In this document: one piece after another, positions 47,337 to 55,805 of the stretch
Numbering within the stretch: the first letter of the stretch is position 1
How the letters are laid out: each line of letters starts with the position of its first letter
Assembly: GCF_000205165.1 (NCBI RefSeq)
Contig: NZ_GL883865.1
Coordinates: 124,001 to 188,000, forward strand
Length of the DNA stretch: 64,000 nucleotides
DNA from: Paraprevotella xylaniphila YIT 11841
GTDB taxonomy: Bacteria; Bacteroidota; Bacteroidia; Bacteroidales; Bacteroidaceae
Reading direction: 5' to 3'
Position numbers and translations under genes: made by a program
The notes under the pieces: model-generated
What the model was told of the DNA's origin: nothing
The model's database searches: none
The model's input: only the letters and a program-made list of their open reading frames with translations

Positions 47337-48419
47337 CTATACTTTGTTTTCATTTATCGAGAATCTTATGAATATTGGATCTTCATTATCTTCATTCGGC
47401 TTTGATTTGACAATGTTCCATATGTCAGACTCTGGTGAGATATATCCAGGATAAACCAACGCATAAAAATACGTTTCGTCAGCCCCAATAATGACAACAT
47501 CCAAGTTTTTGCCGAACACATACTTACCTGAGTTTTTGTTTATGAATGCATGATAATAAGTTTGTTCTGGCCCAACAAACAAAGCATAAAGCCATGACGA
47601 CGTTTCGTAAACGTCTGTAATGCACTTAAAGTATGTAGGGTCATTGTCCACCACATTAAATTCTTCTAATGTTTGGGGCAGCACATTGCCAGGAAGTTGC
47701 TTGTTTCCCAAATCAAATTTGTACAATGTCATAAGTTTGCCATCTGCATATTCATCAATATAAAACTCACCATAATCAGACACCACCCTACACCGGCCAT
47801 CATACGTATAAAAACAATTTGTGACAAAATGAAACCTCTTGCTTTCCCTCAATCCTTCTTGCCCGGCAGGCGTGTCCAAAACTATGCTGAATTTGTTTCG
47901 GATGTCAGTGAAACAAAGAAAACTGTCCTTTCCTATTATAGCAAACCTATCATATTCGGCTGGTATTGACGAAAAAAAGTTAGTGCGTCCAATGAATTTT
48001 CCGTCCTGTAAGCGGTAGTTCAATATTCCTCTGTCGTCAAGCACTTTCAGCACAGAAGCTTGTTTGTCCACCTGCATATCTTTAATTTCAATATACTCGG
48101 ATAAAGCACGCCCTCTCTCTCCTATCTTACAGACGAACTTACCATCAGCAGAAAAGCGGTATATGACTTTCGCCTTGTGATCCCAAAAGTACATATAGCC
48201 ACTATCTACTATGCACTTATCACAATATGTGATAATGCAAGAGCTGTCATTACCTTGAAGTCTTACCTCTTCTTTTATTTGCAAAAAACTGTTCCAATCT
48301 TTGAAATCAGAATCTTCTATAGTAAACACCTTGGCATTGTCGTCTGCCGTATCCTTACCGCAAGAGAAAATTACCATAGCAATAAAAATCGCAATATACG
48401 CATACTTGCTCATTTTCAT
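47337..48419 (-). CDS. 6-bladed beta-propeller lipoprotein (DUF5128-like)
   Basis: 360 residues with a lipobox signal peptide (IAIFIAMVIFSC-GK). The mature protein shows repeated beta blades with the family pattern: DSGYMYFWDHKAKVIYRFSADGKFVCKIGERG, here quoted only in part as YFWDHKAKVIYRF and DGKFVCKIGERGRA, then VLKVLDDRGILNYRL and DSFLCFTDIRNKF. Such propeller lipoproteins are common in Bacteroidales beside NVEALA peptides, one of which lies just upstream. Role unknown. M1 at 48419 or M3 at 48413 may be the true start. Confidence 0.8.
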   Translation of the reverse strand: MKMSKYAYIAIFIAMVIFSCGKDTADDNAKVFTIEDSDFKDWNSFLQIKEEVRLQGNDSSCIITYCDKCIVDSGYMYFWDHKAKVIYRFSADGKFVCKIGERGRALSEYIEIKDMQVDKQASVLKVLDDRGILNYRLQDGKFIGRTNFFSSIPAEYDRFAIIGKDSFLCFTDIRNKFSIVLDTPAGQEGLRESKRFHFVTNCFYTYDGRCRVVSDYGEFYIDEYADGKLMTLYKFDLGNKQLPGNVLPQTLEEFNVVDNDPTYFKCITDVYETSSWLYALFVGPEQTYYHAFINKNSGKYVFGKNLDVVIIGADETYFYALVYPGYISPESDIWNIVKSKPNEDNEDPIFIRFSINENKV

Positions 48420-48521
48420 GTTTTTCTAAGTTAGCAATGAACTTTATTTCTTTCTTGTACGAATTACATCAAAAAGTCCGCTTGTAAGACTTCATTAAGT
48501 CCAACAAGCGAACCCCAAATG

Positions 48522-48782
48522 TCAACAGCAGTCAGAAGGATAGCACTCATCCGGGTCTCCTGACTTACAAGAACCCCATGCTTTATATTCACATGGGCGA
48601 CTGCATTCGCCAAAAGATTTAGTGTATCCATCTACCGATTCACCACGAAACAACACCTTTACATTTTCCATGAAAAGAAGTGAGCCTTTTGCGCTATTAG
48701 AATAAACATTCCAACCATAGGCACCGATTGCAATCATACAAATTCCTGCAAACAAGGCAACAAAAAACAAAATCTTTTTCAT
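48522..48782 (-). CDS. NVEALA-family-like small exported peptide
   Basis: 86 residues from the ATG at 48782 (MKKILFFVALFAGICMIAIG), with a signal-like helix. It is followed by NSAKGSLLFMENVKVLFRGE, which corresponds to the ANVEALA core of the family, and a Cys-rich tail (CSRPCEYKAWGSCKSG ... CYPSDCC; seven cysteines). The frame is open to 48902, but that stretch lacks family features. It lies upstream of the propeller lipoprotein in the same orientation (gap 102 bases), the usual pairing in this phylum. Processing and function are unknown. Confidence 0.75.
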   Translation of the reverse strand: MKKILFFVALFAGICMIAIGAYGWNVYSNSAKGSLLFMENVKVLFRGESVDGYTKSFGECSRPCEYKAWGSCKSGDPDECYPSDCC

Positions 48783-49255
48783 AAAACAAAAAATTAACTT
48801 TGAATATTTAGGTCGTGAATATAGTGAAAAAATAAATATAATACTAACAAAGAAACAAAAACGATTCGGAACTTTGAACGTTCTTGACTCGCACTTTCTC
48901 ACGCAAGTTATTCAACAACAGATTTAATTCACCCAAGAAAGATCATTTGCGATATATAGTAAAAAAACTATTGCTGCCCGATAAAACTCACTTTTTATAA
49001 AAAAGTATCACCCAATTATTATACAAAATTCATTCTACGGAGAACGAAATTCCGTTCTCAGCCAAACGATTTTTCAATCTGCGCCAAATGATTTTCCGTT
49101 TGGCGCAGATTGATTTATAAACTACAAGCATTTGAATATCAAATATATAAAGAAGAACAAACTTCCTTACAGATATTCATCTTCATAAAGCCTTTCCTGC
49201 TGATGATATCATGGAAAATACGGCCATACGGTTCGTAGACCGACCGCAACACTTC
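48783..49255. other. AT-rich spacer with palindromic repeats
   Basis: About 470 bases between the NVEALA-like gene and the end of the radical SAM gene. No supported gene. It probably contains the promoter of the peptide gene, but no exact TAnnTTTG was found at a useful distance. The two palindromes at 49032-49111 are listed separately. Confidence 0.6.
49032..49111. repeat. Intergenic palindromic repeats, copies 5 and 6
   Basis: 49032 onward carries TACGGAGAACGAAATTCCGTTCTCAGCC..., quoted in pieces: the right half, CCGTTCTCAGCCAAACGATTTTT, equals the right arm of the 47078 palindrome over about 23 bases, with a damaged left arm. 49076-49111 is AATCTGCGCCAAATG, six bases, CGTTTGGCGCAGATT, a 15-base stem with one mismatch, equal in wording to the 19.3 kb repeats. 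So the two sub-types occur side by side here. Confidence 0.8.
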
Positions 49256-50032
49256 TCAATAAGACACGGAAACTTCCAATCCCTCTTGCCGGATGCGTCC
49301 GGCAATGCGGTCCAACTCTTCATGCGTGGCCTTACGTAACTCATGGTCGGGCGTTTCGCGGTCGATGGTGTAAATCATGACCTGCGATGGAGCTATTTTC
49401 TTCACGGCACGCAACCACGGTTCCACGAAACGGTCGGAAGTATTGTCCACGTCCACACCGTCCGACATGCCTTTCATGAACATCGTCTGTATGATGACTT
49501 TGCCTCGGAAATCTTTCAGGCGTTCCACCACCCGACCCACTTCATAACGCCCCGTAGGACGGTCTACCCGGCTAATGTAATCCCCGTCCACCGTATCCAG
49601 TTTCAGGATGTTGTTGTCCACCTTCCCCAAAGCCTCGAAAACCTCCGGCCTGAATATTTGGGTGGCATTGCTCAACACGCTGATTTTAGCTTTCGGGAAA
49701 TACCGGTCGCGCAAGGCACGGGTGTCTTCTATGATTTCCGGAAAATGCGGATGCAGGGTGGGTTCCCCGTTTCCGGCAAACGTCAGCACGTCCGGTACAG
49801 GGCCGTTCTCGGACATGTCCTTCAGCCTTTCTTCCAAGGCCACACGTACTTCCTCGCGCGTGGGTAACGGCTTCCTGGGACGAAAATCCTTGTTGAACCC
49901 ACATTCACAATACACACAATCAAACGTACACCACTTCCCGTCTTCCGGAAGCAGGTTGATACCCAAAGAAACCCCCAACCGACGGCTGTGCACCGGCCCG
50001 AATATGGGAGAAGGATAAATCACTGTAGACAT
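49256..50032 (-). CDS. Radical SAM protein of unknown substrate
   Basis: 258 residues. The SAM cluster motif is CTFDCVYCECG (CxxxCxxC), followed by VLTFAGNGEPTLHPHF, the GGE-like motif, and VLSNATQI. The start MSTVIYPSPIFGPVHSRRLG is conserved in this group (COG0731-like, related to wyosine-type radical SAM proteins). No additional cluster domain is visible. Single gene with its own -7 element. I do not assign a reaction. Confidence 0.85.
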   Translation of the reverse strand: MSTVIYPSPIFGPVHSRRLGVSLGINLLPEDGKWCTFDCVYCECGFNKDFRPRKPLPTREEVRVALEERLKDMSENGPVPDVLTFAGNGEPTLHPHFPEIIEDTRALRDRYFPKAKISVLSNATQIFRPEVFEALGKVDNNILKLDTVDGDYISRVDRPTGRYEVGRVVERLKDFRGKVIIQTMFMKGMSDGVDVDNTSDRFVEPWLRAVKKIAPSQVMIYTIDRETPDHELRKATHEELDRIAGRIRQEGLEVSVSY

Positions 50033-50057
50033 GGCTATATGCTTAAAAAACTACCTG

Positions 50058-50065
50058 CAAAGGTA
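50058..50065 (-). promoter_or_regulatory. -7 element before the radical SAM gene
   Basis: TACCTTTG on the minus strand, exact consensus, 26 bases before the start at 50032. The nearest upstream TTTG is only 14 bases away, too close for a -33 box. Confidence 0.5.
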
Positions 50066-50078
50066 ACACAATCTTTTC

Positions 50079-52088
50079 TCAAAACTTGTAACGCAACAAG
50101 AAAGAAAGATCGTTTTTCCATCGGCCGCCTATCCGTTGCAACCCCTCCCCTATCTCGTCCCGGTCGAAATATCCGGTAGCCCCGTATTTACACATCAGCA
50201 TCCAATGTTTTGCCACGTTCCACCGGGCATTCACCGCCGCCCTCATTCCTTGTCCGTACATCGTCATGAAAGAAAAGGCATACAACAACGAAGGCTCATA
50301 GAAAGACATCGGCGCCTTGTAGTCCTCGCTGTCGAAATACACGCACGACCCGGCCACATTCAAGCGGTTTTTCCGGTCCTTCCATTTCAGGATGCTCCCT
50401 CCCATGTATCCTCCGACATGCCGTCCATACACGTCCCTCACCCTTGTATATCGTGCCACCCCGCGCCATTCCCAGACTTTTGAAGGCATGCACTGCGCCT
50501 GCACCTTCAATTTATGATACAGGTAAGGCTGCCCATAGCGTTCTTTCCGCTTCAGTTGGTAACGTCCGGACAATTCCCACTTCCGCGATACGACCCAATC
50601 GGCCTGAAACGTCCCTTCCACCCCTTCGGAAGCATGAGGTATCCCAAACTTCACCCACGGAAAATAAAAATAATCCACATAAGCGGACAACTTCAACTCG
50701 TTCAGCGGGGCTGCCTCCACTCCCATATAAAATCCGCTTTCGTTCCTGACCGCCCCACCTTCGGAAAAGGTGTTGGCACGCAATCCCACATACTGGTAAG
50801 CGAACAACCGCTGCAAAGCTACCACACTGTACCGGTGGTTGAAACGGTAAATGGCTTTGTTCAGCGTGGCCCAACCGCCATATACGTTGCTGAACGCCGT
50901 CTCGCCGGAAAACGAAAACCTGTCACGATGCCAACGGTAGTGCAGACTGGCATTCAGGAAATCCTTACCCTCCGGATAATATTGCCGGTAAAGTTCCGTG
51001 CCTTTTGAGAAAGAACGACTGAAATGTTGGTAAAACGCAGTCGCACCCAAAGAAAAATATTCCGTATTCCAAGTCACGTCTGCCCCGGCAGACTGCTCCA
51101 TGACATTATGCTTTTTGGACAGTTCCAACAAAGTACGGTGCAAACCATCGGTCTTCAACGAAGAAACCGTCCCGTCCTTCCTTAAAGTGGCATCTGTAGG
51201 CAAATAGGAATAGAAAGCCGACACGTCCACTTTCCCGAAACGGAAAGTAACGGCCATTCCCCTGAAAAAGGAAGTTTCGGACGTAGAAGAGAATTTCTTG
51301 ATGGACGGTCTCGTGTCGCCCATATTAAACAAAGTGGATTTCCCTAAAGAAAAATCACTGTTCACCACCAAACCTTCACCGAACCCCACCCGGTAGTCTC
51401 CCAATGCCAATGCCTTGAGTTTTCCACAATCTTTCAACAGGAAATGGAACGAATAGGCATCGTAAGCCATATTGCCATAACTGCCGAACGGTTCTCCTGC
51501 GTCCTTCTCCGCCGTGAATCCCCAAAACAGCCTGTTCCTGTACTGATAAGTGTAGCGTATGTTATGGTACAACGAATTACCAAGATATACCTTATTGGGG
51601 TTTTTCAACAATACTTCATCTTCCGGTATTTGATATCCATCACGTTTATACAGAGGCACATCCAACCGGCTCGTCACCTCATGCCGCCCTCCTTTCAACA
51701 AGGTTTTCAACCGTAACTTTTCTTTTTCCTCCACAGGATTTTCCACGTAGACGAACAAAGCAAGGAACTGACGGGTCTGGTAGTCCAGTTCCTCTATCAA
51801 CATCAATTCTCCCAACGATTGCATCGGGCCGTAACGGTACACGTATGCCAAGATTTCCTCTATCTCGTCCGCATCCAGAAAAGGCAACTGTTCCAAATCG
51901 TCTTTCGTAGCCGTGTTCAGGTTGAAAGGATGCTCATGCAATCCCGCCAACTCTTCCAAAAGCGGACTCATGTCTTCCCCGTCGTCATACTCATCCACAG
52001 AAATCTTCTCTACAAATTCTTCCCAGGAATAATGCTGTGCAATGACTTTATCCACAGGATATATTTGTAGTACACAATACATTAACAT
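50079..52088 (-). CDS. Outer-membrane beta-barrel protein with N-terminal helix-hairpin-helix domain
   Basis: Started at the ATG at 52088 it has 669 residues and a short signal peptide (MLMYCVLQIYPVDKVIA-QH). The longer frame (from 52139) would begin upstream of the predicted transcription start. Residues about 50-110 contain helix-hairpin-helix elements of ComEA type (FNLNTATKDDLEQLPFLDAD, then MQSLGELMLIEELD). The remaining 500 residues alternate as barrel strands with many Tyr/Phe and end FLLRYKF, a typical barrel terminus. Similar proteins occur widely in Bacteroidetes; the function is not known. An HhH domain, usually DNA-binding, ahead of an outer-membrane barrel is unusual. Confidence 0.8.
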   Translation of the reverse strand: MLMYCVLQIYPVDKVIAQHYSWEEFVEKISVDEYDDGEDMSPLLEELAGLHEHPFNLNTATKDDLEQLPFLDADEIEEILAYVYRYGPMQSLGELMLIEELDYQTRQFLALFVYVENPVEEKEKLRLKTLLKGGRHEVTSRLDVPLYKRDGYQIPEDEVLLKNPNKVYLGNSLYHNIRYTYQYRNRLFWGFTAEKDAGEPFGSYGNMAYDAYSFHFLLKDCGKLKALALGDYRVGFGEGLVVNSDFSLGKSTLFNMGDTRPSIKKFSSTSETSFFRGMAVTFRFGKVDVSAFYSYLPTDATLRKDGTVSSLKTDGLHRTLLELSKKHNVMEQSAGADVTWNTEYFSLGATAFYQHFSRSFSKGTELYRQYYPEGKDFLNASLHYRWHRDRFSFSGETAFSNVYGGWATLNKAIYRFNHRYSVVALQRLFAYQYVGLRANTFSEGGAVRNESGFYMGVEAAPLNELKLSAYVDYFYFPWVKFGIPHASEGVEGTFQADWVVSRKWELSGRYQLKRKERYGQPYLYHKLKVQAQCMPSKVWEWRGVARYTRVRDVYGRHVGGYMGGSILKWKDRKNRLNVAGSCVYFDSEDYKAPMSFYEPSLLYAFSFMTMYGQGMRAAVNARWNVAKHWMLMCKYGATGYFDRDEIGEGLQRIGGRWKNDLSFLLRYKF

Positions 52089-52143
52089 GTTTATCCACAA
52101 GCGTTGTAGATAAATGCAAGTAAAGTGTTTTTCTGCCATGCTT

Positions 52144-52175
52144 CAAATATAAGCAACTATTTCCGGTATGACAAA
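52144..52175 (-). promoter_or_regulatory. Promoter of the HhH-barrel gene
   Basis: Minus strand TTTG (52172-52175), 20 bases, TATATTTG (52144-52151): both consensus boxes with ideal spacing. Transcription would begin near 52137, which decides the start codon of the downstream gene in favour of 52088. Confidence 0.8.
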
Positions 52176-52232
52176 TTATCCCCTACAAATAATCACTGCA
52201 TTAGAATCCGCATTCACCACGTGACAAAGGCT

Positions 52233-53990
52233 TTACCTCACTACAAACTTCTTTCCATCTCTTATATATATGCCTTTAGGTAAATTATCCGTTCCATTTA
52301 TCCGGATGCCGGATAAGCCATACACTATTCCATCTGCCTTTGAGGCTTTGGAGTCCATAGAAAACACAGGAACTGCATCGGGCGAATAATCGTCATTGTT
52401 GGTCAAATACATGTCGGCCACATCAATAACTCCACTTTGTCCGGCATACAGGGCGACAATCATGACACGGGAAACGTCCACCGGTTCGCCTTGAAGTTCT
52501 CCACTCGTATAAGTGATGTCATGAAGGGGAACGGCCACCAAGACCTCCCCTCCCACAGGGTATTGGCAACAATCAGACCAGATATTGTTCTCTGTATAAA
52601 GCATAATGCAAGCCCCTACTTTTTGGACTTTATCCAATTTCAATACCAAGTACTTGTAACCGCTCATATCCAATCCATAGGTATACTTCCATCCCATCTG
52701 CCCATTCTCGCCCGGAAAAAACGCCCTCACGGCCTCGCGGTACGTGCCGTTCCCGAACAATGCAGTTTCAATGAATTCTTCACCGAAAGGAAAACAGGTG
52801 GAATTGAGGGTGAATGACAGACTGGACATTTTTCCCGCCGCGTCTGTATAGGTTGCCTTCACTCCCGTACGTCCTTGCGAAAAGCCACGTACCTCCCCGT
52901 CCTTGATGTCTGCCACTTCAGTATTTTCTATTTCATACTCGGCCATATAAGACACATCCTCCGTATGCCCGTCTTCAAAAGCAGCCATCAATTCCAATTT
53001 CTGCCCTTTCCCTATTTGTACTTCCAAGTCCTTGTCCGGCATATCTATATTTGTCACGGGCATGTCCGGCATGTCCAACGGAATGCCATACACTTTATTT
53101 AAGACCACCCTGGCATAATGCCGTCCCATTTCACGGTAACCTTCAGAGGTAAAATGAAGCCCGTCACTCGCCCCTTCACAGCCTTCCGATGAAACGACGT
53201 GCGCGTTTACCAACCACGGCAGCATGCCAACATATTCATTGTGCCCCGCGCAAACTCCTCCTTCTGCCCCACTCAGCATTTCCCCCGCAAACATAGGCAC
53301 CTCTTCTTCTTTAAGATCCAAATCACAAAGCAAATCCCTGTAGATTTTCTCCACTTTCTCCGGCCAGTCCGCTTGCCCATTGTTGCTTTCCCCCTGATGC
53401 AACAAAATGCCTTTGATAATGCCGTGCTCCTTGGCTTTCTTGCCAAATTCCACTAATTTCGCATAAGGATTCCCACCATATAACCCCATCAAATATTTCT
53501 GCCATTCATCGGCCTGTTCATAATATTTTTCATAACCAGCCTTGTCAAAACAATCTATACCGGCTCCTCCTATGGCCACCATCACGACACCTACCTTACA
53601 AGATTCCGGCAAATTATCCACCATAGTGCGGCCGAAATAATCCGCCACACTCAATTTGGCCCCATAACGGCACAACGGAGGAACAGCCGTGTACCAATTT
53701 CCTGGCGTACGTCCCATTTTAAGATCCTCGTCACAGACACTCATGACCCGGAAACGTTTGTCCACATCTTCCGTGTCGACACTTTCTATATCCGCATTCC
53801 CCTCCATATTAGATTGCCCGAAACACAAATAAATATGGAAAGTGGAATCCACGGCTTGCCCCTTGTCTCCCTCCAATCCATTCTCCTTATATTGGATACT
53901 TACGTCCCCTGTCGCCCGCAAATCAGCTGAATAACTTCTAAAACCACCTAAAAATACCATCAAAAGGATGTAAAAAACAGTTTTTTTCAT
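52233..53990 (-). CDS. Secreted SGNH/SASA-domain esterase
   Basis: 585 residues from the ATG at 53990 (signal peptide MKKTVFYILLMVFLGGF ... YSA-DL). The SASA (sialate O-acetylesterase-like) domain spans about residues 50-300: IYLCFGQSNMEGN with nucleophile Ser60, VAIGGAGID, GILLHQGESN, and DGLHFTSEGY with the Asp/His pair. A bacterial Ig-like segment (EVADIKDGEVRGFSQGRTGV) and a galactose-binding-like beta domain follow. The C-terminus GLSGIRINGTDNLPKGIYI is a Bacteroidales terminal module. Likely removes acetyl groups from glycans outside the cytoplasm; substrate unknown. Confidence 0.85.
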   Translation of the reverse strand: MKKTVFYILLMVFLGGFRSYSADLRATGDVSIQYKENGLEGDKGQAVDSTFHIYLCFGQSNMEGNADIESVDTEDVDKRFRVMSVCDEDLKMGRTPGNWYTAVPPLCRYGAKLSVADYFGRTMVDNLPESCKVGVVMVAIGGAGIDCFDKAGYEKYYEQADEWQKYLMGLYGGNPYAKLVEFGKKAKEHGIIKGILLHQGESNNGQADWPEKVEKIYRDLLCDLDLKEEEVPMFAGEMLSGAEGGVCAGHNEYVGMLPWLVNAHVVSSEGCEGASDGLHFTSEGYREMGRHYARVVLNKVYGIPLDMPDMPVTNIDMPDKDLEVQIGKGQKLELMAAFEDGHTEDVSYMAEYEIENTEVADIKDGEVRGFSQGRTGVKATYTDAAGKMSSLSFTLNSTCFPFGEEFIETALFGNGTYREAVRAFFPGENGQMGWKYTYGLDMSGYKYLVLKLDKVQKVGACIMLYTENNIWSDCCQYPVGGEVLVAVPLHDITYTSGELQGEPVDVSRVMIVALYAGQSGVIDVADMYLTNNDDYSPDAVPVFSMDSKASKADGIVYGLSGIRINGTDNLPKGIYIRDGKKFVVR

Positions 53991-54019
53991 CTTTAATAAG
54001 TTTATTGGTAAGATGAAGG

Positions 54020-54027
54020 CAAAGGTA
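54020..54027 (-). promoter_or_regulatory. -7 element before the SGNH esterase gene
   Basis: TACCTTTG on the minus strand, exact consensus, 30 bases before the start at 53990. No -33 match. Confidence 0.5.
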
Positions 54028-54155
54028 TGGAAAAACAGTATTTGAAAATCCACACAATGTTACAGATATTTTATATCATGTCATACAACTATTGCAAATA
54101 CTACAAAAAATGAACTATTCTTTGTAAAATACACGCGATGAAAGTATTTAATTTA

Positions 54156-54163
54156 TATTTTTG
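54156..54163 (+). promoter_or_regulatory. -7 element before the DUF4294 gene
   Basis: TATTTTTG fits TAnnTTTG, only eight bases before the ATG at 54172, so the leader would be very short or the start slightly downstream. Confidence 0.4.
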
Positions 54164-54171
54164 CAACGGAT

Positions 54172-54798
54172 ATGGGAATATACAGGCTTATCATATTAAT
54201 CTTATTAGGTGCCTTTACTTTACAAGTGAAAGCGCAAGAAGAATTTATTCCTGTAGATGGGGAACCGAGAATAAAAGTAGTGTTTTACAAGAAAGCACAA
54301 AAGGAATTTTATCAAGGCGACTCCATCACCGTGATCATCATGCCCGAACTTCCGGTATATCCCCCACTGAAGTTTAAGAACAAAAGGGAAATCATACGAT
54401 ATAACAAATTGGTTTATAACGTGAAAAAAACACTTCCCATTGCCAAAATGGTTAACCAGACCATCTCCGAGACATACGAATATCTGGAAAAACTACCTAC
54501 TAAAAAAGAAAAAGACGCTCACATCCGAGCTGTAGAGAAAGGCATAAAAAAGCAATATACCCCACAAATGAAGAAGCTGACTTATTCACAGGGGAAACTG
54601 CTCATCAAGTTAGTGGACCGCGAATGCAACCAAAGTTCCTTCGAAATAGTGAAAGCCTTTTTCGGTCCTTTCAAAGCCGGATTTTATCAGGCGTTTGCTA
54701 GCATATTCGGAGCTAGCCTGAAAAAAGACTATGACCCTGAAGCTGATGACCGGCTGACGGAACGGGTGGTTAGGATGGTAGAAGCCGGTACGTTATGA
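54172..54798 (+). CDS. DUF4294 domain protein, exported
   Basis: 208 residues with signal peptide MGIYRLIILILLGAFTLQVKA-QE. The mature part, KREIIRYNKLVYNVKKTLPI followed by YEYLEKLPTKKEKDAH, EKGIKKQYTPQMKKLTYSQG and LIKLVDRECNQSSFEIVK, is the recognisable DUF4294 signature, conserved across Bacteroidetes. Function unknown. The gene is divergent from the esterase and convergent with the SPOUT methyltransferase (18-base gap). Confidence 0.85.
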   Translation: MGIYRLIILILLGAFTLQVKAQEEFIPVDGEPRIKVVFYKKAQKEFYQGDSITVIIMPELPVYPPLKFKNKREIIRYNKLVYNVKKTLPIAKMVNQTISETYEYLEKLPTKKEKDAHIRAVEKGIKKQYTPQMKKLTYSQGKLLIKLVDRECNQSSFEIVKAFFGPFKAGFYQAFASIFGASLKKDYDPEADDRLTERVVRMVEAGTL

Positions 54799-54816
54799 CA
54801 TCATACCTTTATATGT

Positions 54817-55347
54817 TCACAACTTCATCTTACGGGCAAACTCCCATACCAGTATTCCGGCTGTAACGGAAACATTCAAAGAATGTTTCGTCCCGAACTG
54901 GGGTATTTCTATACACCCGTCGCATTGGTCAACAACTTCTTGTTGCACGCCTTTCACTTCATTTCCTAATATGATAGCATACTTTTTTGCCTTATCCGGC
55001 CGGAAATCCTGCAACATGACACTGCCTTCCACTTGTTCCACAGCCCAAACTTCGTAGCCTTCTGCCTTAAGATGTTCCACGGCATCTTGCGTACGCTCAT
55101 AATATACCCAATCCACGGAATCTTCTGCCCCCAATGCCGTCTTATGGATTTCCACCTGTGGCGGAGTGGCCGTGATTCCGCACAGATACACGGATTCTAC
55201 CCTAAAAGCATCGGACGAACGGAATACGGAACCTACATTATATAAGCTTCTTACATGGTCCAGTACCACAATCAAAGGAAGTTTTTCAGCCGTCTTGAAT
55301 TCTTCGGCAGAGATTCTATTCAGTTCCGTTATTTTAAGTTTTCTCAT
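54817..55347 (-). CDS. SPOUT (TrmH/SpoU) family RNA 2'-O-methyltransferase
   Basis: 176 residues from the ATG at 55347 (MRKLKITELNRIS); an ATG at 55359 adds four codons but lies almost on the predicted transcription start. All three SpoU motifs are present: SLYNVGSVFRSSDAF, AIILGNEVKGV and IPQFGTKHSLNVSVTAGI. There is no extra RNA-binding N-terminal domain, so the target (tRNA or rRNA) cannot be stated. Single gene with its own -7 element. Confidence 0.9.
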   Translation of the reverse strand: MRKLKITELNRISAEEFKTAEKLPLIVVLDHVRSLYNVGSVFRSSDAFRVESVYLCGITATPPQVEIHKTALGAEDSVDWVYYERTQDAVEHLKAEGYEVWAVEQVEGSVMLQDFRPDKAKKYAIILGNEVKGVQQEVVDQCDGCIEIPQFGTKHSLNVSVTAGILVWEFARKMKL

Positions 55348-55368
55348 TGCTTTCAACATATTTGTTCA

Positions 55369-55376
55369 CAAAGATA
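55369..55376 (-). promoter_or_regulatory. -7 element before the SPOUT methyltransferase gene
   Basis: TATCTTTG on the minus strand, exact consensus, 22 bases before the 55347 start. No -33 match. Confidence 0.5.
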
Positions 55377-55805
55377 ATAAAACCCATAAAAACTACTTGA
55401 TAACTCGTTCACAAATCGTAAACAGATTATTGAAAAGAAACTTTGGATTTAGAAAATCAACCGTGTTACAGGAATATTTCAAACCACCAAATAAATTAGT
55501 AAAAGATAGAAATGAACTTTAAACCGTATTTTCATCAGATTTATGCAGCCTTTTTCCATTAAAGTTTTTAACTTTGTAGGTTATGAACAACTCGTTAAAA
55601 ACGATAAAGAACATACGATAATGCATTCAGTTTAAAGAATAAGAGTCCCAAGGCACGTGTTGAAAAGTGACACATTACTCGATACTCCGCTTTGATAACT
55701 TAAAAAACAAGTTTCAGGCTTCTTTTTTATCGACACTATCAACAGCCTATCATCATTTACATTAGATTTTTTCAAAAAATAGAAATAAGAATTAATAATA
55801 TATAT
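55377..55805. other. AT-rich spacer between methyltransferase and nadA
   Basis: About 430 bases without a supported gene. A -7 match is at 55569-55576. A 12-codon frame (MNNSLKTIKNIR, 55583-55621) follows it but has no sign of being translated. I see no riboswitch-like fold or tRNA. Confidence 0.55.
55569..55576 (+). promoter_or_regulatory. Possible -7 element of the nadA operon
   Basis: TAACTTTG, exact consensus, but about 230 bases before nadA and without a -33 box. If used, it leaves a long leader of about 220 bases. Confidence 0.35.

Noticed and set aside
54138-54377. 79-codon frame overlapping the start of the DUF4294 gene
   Set aside because: Out of frame with a well-supported gene and without coding features.
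55583-55621. 12-codon frame MNNSLKTIKNIR as a possible leader peptide for nadA
   Set aside because: No regulatory codon run, no attenuator hairpin and no clear ribosome site; its placement after a -7 match could be chance.
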